Positions 1 through 6,106 are shown, counted from the first letter of the stretch. The stretch is 7,552 bases of DNA from Bacillota bacterium (GCA_023443225.1 JAEZVF010000042.1:1-7552), one strand, 5' to 3'. Numbers and translations: made by a program. The notes: generated by a model from the letters alone, not told the origin.

Positions 1-99
1 TATTGTGGTGATTTAATTTTACATCAAAAAAGGAGAAGATTCCTTAAATTATGGCATTTTCTTAAAGTTGTTTATTACAATACCGATAAAAGAGAGTAA
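1..99 (+). CDS. possible C-terminal end of an upstream gene (partial)
   Basis: Reading from base 1, frame 1 stays open for 32 codons and stops at TAA 97-99. The other two forward frames stop within the first 15 bases. The translated tail is basic and aromatic (it contains WHFLKVVYYN and ends DKRE) and I do not recognise a family. In DNA this AT-rich, an open stretch of 32 codons is not strong proof. It fits a gene tail because the next promoter begins about 40 bases later. If it is not coding, the first 138 bases hold only a weak 5-bp hairpin (arms 30-34 and 41-45). Confidence 0.25.
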   Translation, partial: YCGDLILHQKRRRFLKLWHFLKVVYYNTDKRE

Positions 100-138
100 T
101 GTGGACAAAACTACGGAAACTCAAGAATTTGAAAAGGA

Positions 139-167
139 TTGACATTGTTAAGTTATAAAGGTAATAT
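139..167 (+). promoter_or_regulatory. sigma-A-type promoter of the 241-996 lipoprotein gene
   Basis: A perfect -35 box TTGACA (139-144) is followed by exactly 17 bp and a -10 box TAATAT (162-167). Transcription would start near 174, giving a 5' leader of about 65 nt before the ATG at 241. It lies in a very AT-rich stretch, and the -35 match and spacing are ideal for the vegetative sigma factor. Confidence 0.8.
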
Positions 168-240
168 TATTATAAATTAAGAATTACAAATACAGCTATT
201 TTATAATAAATATGAATTAAAAAGAAATGGGGCATTTAAG

Positions 241-996
241 ATGAGAAAAAAACATATCTTTGGGCTGTTCCTATGTTTTATAATAATAAGCGTCGCATTC
301 ACTGCTTGCCGTAAGAAAAAAACAGTTGAGAATTCGGATGTACATAATACAATAACTCCATCAGTCACAAGCACTCCTATTACACCTACCATGGTACAAG
401 AAGAAAAATTAGAAGAACCGACACCTTCCATTCCAGAAACAAAAGAGACTGTGGAAGAAATAATCAGTCAATCCGAAGCTTTAAAAATGGTACAAGCTAA
501 AATTGATGAACGTGGATATTTTGTAGAATTATTCATGGATAATTTGAAGATTGGTGATAGAACTTACTATGTATATCATATCAGCGATGGTTCTTCTGTG
601 ATAGATCCAAATGTAATTATCGATCAAGCCAGTGGAGAAATGCTTTGTTATAAATCGGACGGAAGTACAGCACCTTTTTCAGACTTTCCTCTTTATGCAG
701 AATCTGCGGTTGCTCTAAAGGAAACAAATGAGTTTACGAAAGAAGATGCGTATGAAAAATTAAGTAAACTTTCTGCCAAGACATTAGGCTTACCTCAGAA
801 ACTACAAAAATATACCATAGAGTATGATGAATGGACTACGAACGTGCAAGGGATAGAATGCTACGGAATCAATGTATTGGATATCCTGGATGAAAAGATG
901 ACGAATATGGGTGTTTATTATGTAGCATTGGATGGAACAAAGATGTTTAAGTTTGACAGCATGTTGGATGATTTTGTTGAATTGGTGACAGACTAA
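241..996 (+). CDS. lipoprotein with two PepSY-like repeats, function unknown
   Basis: A 251-aa secreted protein anchored to the outer face of the membrane. Residues 1-22 form a lipoprotein signal: a basic start (RKK), a hydrophobic core, then FTAC with Cys23 as the lipidated residue. Residues 30-75 are a Thr/Pro/Ser/Glu-rich linker. Two similar segments follow. The first, about 76-150, has an SEALKMVQAKI helix, then YYVYHI and SGEMLCYKSDG. The second, about 165-245, has a KEDAYEKLSKL helix, then GIECYGINVL and GVYYVALDGTKMFKFD. The pattern of a helix followed by strands ending in a 'DG' turn resembles PepSY/YpeB-like domains, often found in protease-inhibitory or cell-surface proteins. That assignment is from pattern only. 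The ATG is preceded by a modest GGGG SD (229-232) 8 nt away. It has its own promoter at 139-167 and converges on the Rrf2 gene. Confidence 0.85.
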   Translation: MRKKHIFGLFLCFIIISVAFTACRKKKTVENSDVHNTITPSVTSTPITPTMVQEEKLEEPTPSIPETKETVEEIISQSEALKMVQAKIDERGYFVELFMDNLKIGDRTYYVYHISDGSSVIDPNVIIDQASGEMLCYKSDGSTAPFSDFPLYAESAVALKETNEFTKEDAYEKLSKLSAKTLGLPQKLQKYTIEYDEWTTNVQGIECYGINVLDILDEKMTNMGVYYVALDGTKMFKFDSMLDDFVELVTD

Positions 997-1024
997 GAAT
1001 AGCATATTACTTTGCATATAAAGA

Positions 1025-1087
1025 AGTGCTCGGCTACATGATATGGAGTTACATTCTAGAAATCTCATATCCTGCATACCGAGCACT
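1025..1087. terminator. 63-bp nested inverted repeat, probable bidirectional terminator
   Basis: The outer arms AGTGCTCGG (1025-1033) and CCGAGCACT (1079-1087) are perfect 9-bp complements. Inside them, CATGATATGGAG (1037-1048) pairs with CTCATATCCTG (1064-1074), apart from one mismatch and one bulged G, leaving a loop of about 15 nt. It sits between the 3' ends of two convergent genes (stop at 996, stop at 1093-1095), which is where a shared terminator is expected. The flanking T-tracts are poor: ACTTTCTAAA after the plus-strand stem and TCTTTATA after the minus-strand stem. It could instead be a dispersed palindromic element. Confidence 0.5.
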
Positions 1088-1092
1088 ACTTT

Positions 1093-1530
1093 CTAAATAA
1101 CGTAATCGTTTCCCAATAAACCTTGTTGCCTCTCAACCAGATCAGCAAGCGTTATATTATCAATCACATTATTGATTGCTTCATTTAATTCTTGCCAAAC
1201 ACCTAAGGTAACGCATCGACTACTACGGCTACATTGATTTTCTGTATCATCCAGACAAGCAACTGGGGCCATACTTCCTTCAATTAGTCTAAGAATCATT
1301 CCAACAGTATATTCTTCAGGAGCTTTCGCCAAACGATAGCCACCTTGTGCACCGCGAATACTTTTAACATATCCGGATTTGCTTAGTTGAGTTATAATTT
1401 GTTCCAAATACTTGTCTGAGATTTCCTGTCTGGCAGATATGCTTTTAATCGTAATATATTCGCCGGTATTATTAAGCGCCAAATCTAACATTAAACGGAG
1501 AGCATAACGTCCTTTTGTTGATATTTTCAA
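1093..1530 (-). CDS. Rrf2-family transcriptional regulator, probable Fe-S (IscR-like) type
   Basis: A 145-aa winged-helix DNA-binding regulator. The family signature is clear: start MKISTKGRYALR, helix-turn-helix about 26-50 (ISDKYLEQIITQL), then SGYVKSIRGAQGGYRLAK (wing). Cys92, Cys100 and Cys106 (C-X7-C-X5-C) occupy the place where IscR-type members bind a [2Fe-2S] cluster, so it may sense Fe-S status, redox or nitrosative stress; this is inferred from family knowledge. CymR-type members lack these cysteines. The start codon is TTG (1530-1528), supported by AAAGGAG 10 nt upstream and by the exact family N-terminus; no in-frame ATG is available. No iscS/nifU-like genes are adjacent, so it stands alone here. 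It has its own promoter (1576-1604) and a candidate operator (1550-1578). The stop is TAG, just beyond the inverted repeat at 1025-1087. Confidence 0.92.
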   Translation of the reverse strand: MKISTKGRYALRLMLDLALNNTGEYITIKSISARQEISDKYLEQIITQLSKSGYVKSIRGAQGGYRLAKAPEEYTVGMILRLIEGSMAPVACLDDTENQCSRSSRCVTLGVWQELNEAINNVIDNITLADLVERQQGLLGNDYVI

Positions 1531-1549
1531 TGGTTTATTTCTCCTTTCC

Positions 1550-1578
1550 TATAGAACTAATTTCACACTAATTCTATA
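1550..1578. promoter_or_regulatory. candidate Rrf2 operator (inverted repeat over promoter start)
   Basis: TATAGAACTA (1550-1559) and TAATTCTATA (1569-1578) form a 10-bp inverted repeat with one mismatch and a 9-bp spacer. It overlaps the -10 box (1576-1581) and covers the expected transcription start of the minus-strand Rrf2 gene, so a bound dimer would block transcription. Rrf2 proteins are dimers that commonly repress their own genes through AT-rich palindromes of about this size. The binding itself is inferred. Confidence 0.5.
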
Positions 1579-1604
1579 ATACCATGGGAATAGTATGATT
1601 TCAA
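1576..1604 (-). promoter_or_regulatory. promoter of the Rrf2 gene
   Basis: On the minus strand, TTGAAA (1604-1599) is followed by exactly 17 bp and TATTAT (1581-1576). Transcription would start near 1569, about 40 nt before the TTG start. Both boxes match five of six consensus bases and the spacing is optimal. Confidence 0.7.
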
Positions 1605-1629
1605 GCTAATTTGTAATAAATCTAATACA

Positions 1630-1657
1630 CAAAGGAGGCTTTTTATGGGGGCCTTTG
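1630..1657 (+). promoter_or_regulatory. hairpin covering the SD of the 19-codon ORF
   Basis: CAAAGG (1630-1635) and CCTTTG (1652-1657) are perfect complements. The pairing would occlude the 5' half of the SD AAAGGAGG (1631-1638) and place the ATG (1645-1647) in the loop. It could be a translational control hairpin or, for the gene downstream, a leader structure. Six base pairs with a 16-nt loop is modest, so it may be chance. Confidence 0.3.
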
Positions 1658-1704
1658 TTGACTATGATTATTTAGAATATTTATTTTATTATATTAGGAA
1701 ATGA
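1645..1704 (+). CDS. 19-codon aromatic-rich leader ORF upstream of the GGDEF gene
   Basis: The translation is MGAFVDYDYLEYLFYYIRK, stopping at TGA 1702-1704. It is preceded by AAAGGAGG (1631-1638) with a 6-nt spacer, the strongest SD in the window. Five of 19 residues are Tyr and two are Phe, although TAT codons are favoured by the AT-rich DNA. The stop lies 42 nt before the GTG start of the diguanylate cyclase, in the same frame but separated by further stops (TGA TAA at 1711-1716), so it is not a missing N-terminus of that protein. It could be a regulatory leader peptide or a small membrane-associated peptide. A possible promoter (1658-1687) lies inside it, which argues against it if real. 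No family recognised. Confidence 0.4.
   Translation: MGAFVDYDYLEYLFYYIRK
1658..1687 (+). promoter_or_regulatory. possible promoter of the diguanylate cyclase gene
   Basis: TTGACT (1658-1663) is followed by 18 bp and TATTTT (1682-1687). The -35 box is good, the -10 box matches only four of six bases, and the region is very AT-rich. Transcription would start near 1694, about 50 nt before the GTG at 1747. A start farther upstream that includes the 19-codon ORF cannot be excluded, but no better promoter was seen there on this strand. Confidence 0.35.
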
Positions 1705-1746
1705 GAACGATGATAAGTCCTAAGCATTATGATTGGGGGCAAATTT

Positions 1747-3660
1747 GTGAAAAAGAAAAGAAAACTGATAGGCGTAATTTTATCAGATGTCACTGCAGAG
1801 TATAGGGAAAGCCTTTTAAAAGGGATTATTACTCAGGCTAAAAAGTATGATTATAATGTTGCGGTCTTTGCTACATTTGTAAAAGATCAGGGAACCCATA
1901 AGCATAAGATAGGGGAAGCTAATATATTTTCACTTCCCAACTATGACAGATTTGATGGTATTATTTTTACCCCTGATAACATACGGATAGAAGGAGCCGC
2001 AGCTAAGCTGGAAGAAGACTTAAAAAAGAAATGTAAATGTCCCGTTATATGCGCAGATGGTGGGAAATCTTCCTTTCCTAAAATACCGACGGCAGATCGG
2101 GAAGATGTGCGCGAGCTGGTGAATCATTTTATCAAGGTACATGGATTCCGAAACATTAATTGTCTTACTGGGCCGAGACATTCTGCCGATGCAGAATTAC
2201 GCCTTCAAGGGTATATGGATGCTTTGGCAGAGAATAATATTCCAATTGATTTAAATCGTATACGGTATGGGGACTTTTGGAAACCATCAGGGGTTACATT
2301 TGTAGATGATATAATGAATGGGTTAATCCCTTTTCCAGAGGCTATTGTGTGTACAAATGATTATATGGCCATATCAGTCTGTGATACTTTGGCAGAATAC
2401 GGACTTAGAGTACCGGAAGACGTATGCGTATCTGGATATGACAATTCTAAAGTGGCAAGGAAGAATTCACCAATCCTCACAACAATTACAATGCCGGTGG
2501 AAGGTATTGGTAGGCGGGCGGTTAAGGCAATCCACGAAAGTATAGAAGGAATAAAAGACAAGGATCAATCGATTCTACACGGTGAACTTGTATTAAGTGA
2601 AAGCTGTGGTTGCATCAACAAGAGAAATGACAGCAACAATGTGGTTGAAAAGTCGGTGAATTATCAAATTGAATTAGATACAGTAAAAGAAGATTTTTAT
2701 GCAATGAATTTTATGGGTGAGGATTTGATTGGCGTTTCAACGTTGGAGGATTTTTTTGACGGACTAAAAATTCATTTATCAATGTTAAAGGATTATAATG
2801 ATTTCTATTTATGTCTTTGTGAAGACTGGGATGCTGTTGGTAAGGCGGAAGATGATTTATATTTAAAACAAGGTTATACGAAAAACATGAATTTAGAGAT
2901 AGCAGTAAAGAATCGTGAATATGACAAAGATCATTTTTCATTTCCTGCCCAGGATATGCTGCCTGAATTATATAATGAAAATGAGCATAGCCGCACATTT
3001 TTCTTTGTACCGGTCCATTTTAAGGACCGTTGTTTTGGATATGCTGTTTTAACGTATAGCAATCCATTTCGAATCTATGATTATACATACCGTTCTTGGA
3101 TACAGAATATCAATAATTCTCTGGAATTTGTTAGGGTTCAGAATAATCTTCGTTGGTGTTATGACAGATTGGATGAAATAGCAGTAAGCGATCCCTTGAC
3201 TGGTATCTATAATAGAAGAGGATTTGACCGTTTCGCAGGTGCTATATTCCAATCTAGTATTATAAATCGAAAGCCTTTTGTTCTCTTGATGGGAGATCTG
3301 GACAATTTAAAGAAGATTAATGATAACTATGGGCACGCGGAAGGGGATAGGGCATTGATAGCAGTTGCAAAAGCCTTTAAAAGTGTCCATAAAAACGATT
3401 CTATTTATGCACGTATCGGTGGTGATGAGTTTGTTCTTGCTATTCATGGTGATTGTAGCAAAGAACGGGCAGAGCAATATAAACAAAGAATATACCATTA
3501 TCTGGACAAGTATAATAGTGAGAAGCATATGCCATATCTGGTTAGCACAAGTATTGGAATATATTATGATATACCCGATCCTGATATGACAATTCATGAA
3601 TGTATTGGTCTAGCTGATAAGCTTATGTATAAAGAAAAACGCAGCAAAAACTTAAAATGA
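1747..3660 (+). CDS. LacI-type ligand-sensor / GGDEF diguanylate cyclase without HTH
   Basis: A cytosolic protein of 637 aa with no signal peptide or membrane segment. Residues about 6-288 are a periplasmic-binding-protein-like domain of the LacI family: IGVILSD start, FDGIIFTP, AIVCTNDYMAISV, and VPEDVCVSGYDNS followed by LTTITMP. The DNA-binding HTH that LacI proteins carry in front is absent. Residues about 300-465 look GAF-like (FYLCLCEDWD, FFFVPVHFKDRCFGYAVLTYS) and end in a helix. Residues 478-637 are GGDEF: DPLTGIYNRRGF, metal Asp517 in GDLDNLKKINDNYGH, GGDEF at 558-562, and a C-terminal LADKLMY. It should make c-di-GMP from two GTP, probably under control of a small ligand such as a sugar (inferred). 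The inhibitory I-site RxxD is replaced by KNDS (549-552), so product feedback is probably lost. GTG 1747 was chosen because GGGGG (1735-1739) sits 7 nt upstream. An in-frame ATG at 1729 would add six residues but has no SD. Confidence 0.9.
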   Translation: MKKKRKLIGVILSDVTAEYRESLLKGIITQAKKYDYNVAVFATFVKDQGTHKHKIGEANIFSLPNYDRFDGIIFTPDNIRIEGAAAKLEEDLKKKCKCPVICADGGKSSFPKIPTADREDVRELVNHFIKVHGFRNINCLTGPRHSADAELRLQGYMDALAENNIPIDLNRIRYGDFWKPSGVTFVDDIMNGLIPFPEAIVCTNDYMAISVCDTLAEYGLRVPEDVCVSGYDNSKVARKNSPILTTITMPVEGIGRRAVKAIHESIEGIKDKDQSILHGELVLSESCGCINKRNDSNNVVEKSVNYQIELDTVKEDFYAMNFMGEDLIGVSTLEDFFDGLKIHLSMLKDYNDFYLCLCEDWDAVGKAEDDLYLKQGYTKNMNLEIAVKNREYDKDHFSFPAQDMLPELYNENEHSRTFFFVPVHFKDRCFGYAVLTYSNPFRIYDYTYRSWIQNINNSLEFVRVQNNLRWCYDRLDEIAVSDPLTGIYNRRGFDRFAGAIFQSSIINRKPFVLLMGDLDNLKKINDNYGHAEGDRALIAVAKAFKSVHKNDSIYARIGGDEFVLAIHGDCSKERAEQYKQRIYHYLDKYNSEKHMPYLVSTSIGIYYDIPDPDMTIHECIGLADKLMYKEKRSKNLK

Positions 3661-3674
3661 TCCGTAAGGAATAG

Positions 3675-3704
3675 AATGAATTATGAAATGGAACATAAAA
3701 TTTA
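3675..3704 (+). CDS. 9-codon mini-ORF before the hydrolase gene
   Basis: ATG 3675 reads MNYEMEHKI and stops at TAA 3702-3704, 7 nt before the ATG of the hydrolase. It has a TAAGGA SD (3665-3670) 4 nt upstream, whereas the hydrolase ATG itself has no convincing SD. Ribosomes ending here could re-start on the hydrolase (translational coupling). This is inference from spacing only, and so short an ORF can arise by chance. Confidence 0.25.
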
Positions 3705-3711
3705 AGACAAG

Positions 3712-5178
3712 ATGAAGCGTAAGACAATGAAAGGAAAGATAGTGAAAAAAGTAATCGTACTATTATGTTTGGCAACAATCACGTTGTCCGGATGTGAAAC
3801 CAATATAAAATCAAACAAACTGAATCCAACACCTACTCCTGTACAGGAGGAAACTGTTAATGAAGATGATATGGTAATAGAAAAGCCCGCGGCCACTGCA
3901 GAATTAGAAGAAAAAGTAGTTGAACTGGTGACGGGTGATAATCTTACCATCGCAGTTGAATTTGCGAAGGACATATTAAACGAGGATTTTGATAAGCTTC
4001 TTCATGCTTATCCATATGATGATAAGATGAAAGCAGCCATGGAGGAAGAAAATACAAAAAAGACAATATTATTTTATAATACTGGATATGGCGAATTACT
4101 TGAAATAAAGTCTGCGTATCTTTCTTCTTATGGCAATTACCAGTATGCGATGATACCAATGAAATGCTCCTATGAAAACTTTAACCTTCAGGTAACCTTT
4201 GATGGGAATCGTAATATTGTCGGCTTTACGTATACAGAATACGCTGAAAAAGATATCACTGCTGATAAAAAGATTCCGGATAGTGTTGTGGAAACAGATT
4301 ATTCCTTTCAAAGTGATGGATTCTTAATAACAGGGACGTTTACAAAGCCGATAGAAGGAACAAATTTGCCGGTGGTAATATTTGTACATGGTTCAGGACC
4401 CTGTGACCGAGATGAAAGTATATTTGAGAATAAACCATTTCGTGATATTGCGTGGGCATTAGCAGAACAAGGAATAGCATCGTACCGTTATGAAAAGCGT
4501 ACCTATCTTTATGCACATGAGGTTTTAGAAGATACAACCTTTACCATATATCAGGAGAGTATCAATGACGCCGTAGCTGCTGCAGATATGGTGAGTGGGC
4601 TAGACAATATCAATCCGTCAAAAATATATATGTTAGGTCATAGCCTTGGTGGTTATATCATGCCCCGTATCTCCGAATTACAACAGCAGGCAGCGGGCTA
4701 TATTATCATGGCAGCACCTGCAGAACACATAAAGGAATATGTGGTGGAACAGTATAAATATTTAGCGCAGGATGACATGGTGGTATCAACGGAGGAACAG
4801 CAACAAATTAACAATATGATAGAGCAAGTCAAATTGCTTGATAATCCGGAAGACATATCTGCAAACGAACTTATCCTTGGGGCTTATAAGGATTACTGGG
4901 TAGATTTAAGTCAATACGATGCGGTGAAATCTGCCAAAAATATGGATGCCCCAGTATTGCTTTTGCAAGGAGAAAGGGATTATCAGGTAACCATGGAACA
5001 ATATGAATTGTGGAAGAAAGCATTTGCAACTAAGGATAATTGGACACTGAAATCCTATCCTAATTTAAATCATCTGATGATGTCAGGAGAAGGAAAGCCA
5101 AGTCCATCCGAATATAGAATAAAATCTAATGTAGATCCTTTACTTATCCAGGATATCATTGATTTTATTAAACAGTAG
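3712..5178 (+). CDS. lipoprotein alpha/beta hydrolase with N-terminal DUF3887-like domain
   Basis: A 488-aa surface-anchored serine hydrolase. The signal peptide ends in the lipobox LSGC, with Cys28 lipidated. Residues 35-65 are a Pro/Thr/Glu linker. Residues about 75-180 resemble DUF3887 (an AVEFAKDILNEDFDKLLHAY helix, then strands), a domain often placed before such hydrolases. Residues about 195-488 are the alpha/beta-hydrolase fold: oxyanion motif VHGSG (225-229), nucleophile elbow GHSLGG with Ser311, Asp423 in LLLQGERD, and His454 in NLNHLMM, so the triad looks complete. It probably cleaves an ester, thioester or amide outside the cell; the substrate is unknown. It follows the diguanylate cyclase by 51 nt without a terminator, so co-transcription is likely. 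The start is uncertain: ATG 3712 and ATG 3727 are both in frame and both lack a clear SD; 3712 gives extra basic residues before the same signal. Confidence 0.88.
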   Translation: MKRKTMKGKIVKKVIVLLCLATITLSGCETNIKSNKLNPTPTPVQEETVNEDDMVIEKPAATAELEEKVVELVTGDNLTIAVEFAKDILNEDFDKLLHAYPYDDKMKAAMEEENTKKTILFYNTGYGELLEIKSAYLSSYGNYQYAMIPMKCSYENFNLQVTFDGNRNIVGFTYTEYAEKDITADKKIPDSVVETDYSFQSDGFLITGTFTKPIEGTNLPVVIFVHGSGPCDRDESIFENKPFRDIAWALAEQGIASYRYEKRTYLYAHEVLEDTTFTIYQESINDAVAAADMVSGLDNINPSKIYMLGHSLGGYIMPRISELQQQAAGYIIMAAPAEHIKEYVVEQYKYLAQDDMVVSTEEQQQINNMIEQVKLLDNPEDISANELILGAYKDYWVDLSQYDAVKSAKNMDAPVLLLQGERDYQVTMEQYELWKKAFATKDNWTLKSYPNLNHLMMSGEGKPSPSEYRIKSNVDPLLIQDIIDFIKQ

Positions 5179-5246
5179 CTTTCTTTCTTACAATAAAGAT
5201 TTCGCAAATGACAATTTTAACTGAGCATGAAAGGAGAGAATTGATT

Positions 5247-5759
5247 ATGAGTGAAGAGTTAAAGAAAAGTGAGACAAATGAATTGGTATGCAGACAGCAG
5301 GGTGAACTATTGAGACCAAGGAAGGACCAAAAACCAGTCACCTTAAACGATAGTACCTGTAGAAAGTTAATCCGGGAAGCTTTTCAAAGCTTACAAAATT
5401 CTTATACACCGTATTCCGGCTTTAAAGTAGGAGCAGCCTTGCTAACAAAAGACTTAAAGGTTTATACCGGCTGCAACATTGAAAATGCTGCATATTCTCC
5501 AACAAACTGTGCCGAACGTACTGCTTTCTTTAAGGCAGTGAGTGAGGGGAAAAGAGGCTTTGAAGCCATTGCAATTGTAGGCGGGAAAGATGGAAAGGTT
5601 GCAGATTATTGCCCACCTTGTGGTGTCTGCCGTCAGGTCATGATGGAATTCTGTGATCCTAAAACATTTGTAATTATCTTGGCTAAATCAGAAGACGATT
5701 ACTGGTTGTATTCTCTAGAAGAGTTACTTCCAATGGGCTTTGGGCCGTCAAATCTTTGA
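5247..5759 (+). CDS. cdd: cytidine deaminase with N-terminal extension
   Basis: A zinc enzyme of pyrimidine salvage that converts cytidine and deoxycytidine to the uridine forms in the cytosol. From ATG 5247 it is 170 aa. Core features are YTPYSGFKVGAALL (53-66), NIENAAYSPTNCAERTAFF with zinc ligand Cys88 and catalytic Glu90, and PPCGVCRQV with zinc ligands Cys125 and Cys128. The three-cysteine set marks the small homotetrameric class, as in Bacillus. That class is usually about 130-136 aa, so the first 35 or so residues (charged, with one Cys) are an extra N-terminal tail. ATG 5247 was chosen because AAGGAGAG (5231-5238) lies 8 nt upstream; an in-frame ATG at 5208 has no SD and would add 13 residues. 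It starts 68 nt after the hydrolase gene with no visible terminator or clear promoter, so it may be read from upstream. Confidence 0.93.
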   Translation: MSEELKKSETNELVCRQQGELLRPRKDQKPVTLNDSTCRKLIREAFQSLQNSYTPYSGFKVGAALLTKDLKVYTGCNIENAAYSPTNCAERTAFFKAVSEGKRGFEAIAIVGGKDGKVADYCPPCGVCRQVMMEFCDPKTFVIILAKSEDDYWLYSLEELLPMGFGPSNL

Positions 5760-5780
5760 TACTTTCCATTAAATTATTAC

Positions 5781-5809
5781 TTGACAAAGGAGCGCAGTTA
5801 AACTATACT
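5781..5809 (+). promoter_or_regulatory. promoter of the T-box leader and tyrS
   Basis: A perfect TTGACA (5781-5786) is followed by exactly 17 bp and TATACT (5804-5809). Transcription would start near 5816, just before Stem I of the T-box at 5839. This makes tyrS independent of the upstream cdd gene. Confidence 0.85.
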
Positions 5810-6074
5810 GACACATAACAATTACATTCATAAACCTAAAAGCTGTGAAAAGAAGAAGTAAGAATCCAAAGTATTTAAACAGAAAGTTGCCGTTTGATGA
5901 GAGGCGCATGAATACGATTCTGAATACATCTTAGAGCTTCGCACCAAACAAGAGAAATCTTTAGTAGGCTGCTGACGGATCCCTGCACCCGTTATCGTGC
6001 TAGAGTATCACCACGTATTGTATTTATTACGTGAGTACTTAAAAAGGTTAACTGTGTGAACAGTTAATAAACTT

Positions 6075-6106
6075 GAGGTGGTAACGCGCGATAATATCCC
6101 GCCCTC
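6075..6106 (+). promoter_or_regulatory. T-box antiterminator
   Basis: GAGG (6075-6078) pairs with CCTC (6103-6106) and GCG (6086-6088) with CGC (6100-6102). Between the two 5' arms is the 7-nt bulge TGGTAAC (6079-6085), the size and position known for the site that binds the uncharged tRNA acceptor end. It uses bases 6100-6106, which also belong to the terminator's left arm, so the two folds exclude each other. Confidence 0.88.

Noticed and set aside
30..45. Small hairpin AAGGA/TCCTT as a terminator of an upstream gene
   Set aside because: The stem has only 5 bp, no T-tract follows, and it would lie inside the open frame that ends at 99.
802..1086. 94-codon open frame on the minus strand
   Set aside because: It lies opposite the lipoprotein coding region and the inverted repeat, has no SD and no recognisable protein pattern.
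1729..1746. ATG 1729 as the start of the diguanylate cyclase
   Set aside because: It has no SD, while GTG 1747 has GGGGG at a 7-nt spacing and the LacI-type fold begins just after it.
1701..1805. 34-codon ORF starting at ATG 1701, overlapping the stop of the 19-codon ORF
   Set aside because: It runs out of frame into the diguanylate cyclase, has only a weak AGGA very close to its ATG, and its translation looks like an off-frame reading of real coding sequence.
3307..3597. 96-codon minus-strand and 74-codon plus-strand open frames inside the GGDEF region
   Set aside because: Both are shadows of the strongly conserved GGDEF coding frame.
5208..5246. ATG 5208 as the start of cytidine deaminase
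   Set aside because: There is no SD upstream, whereas ATG 5247 follows AAGGAGAG at 8 nt. The extra 13 residues lie beyond any family core.
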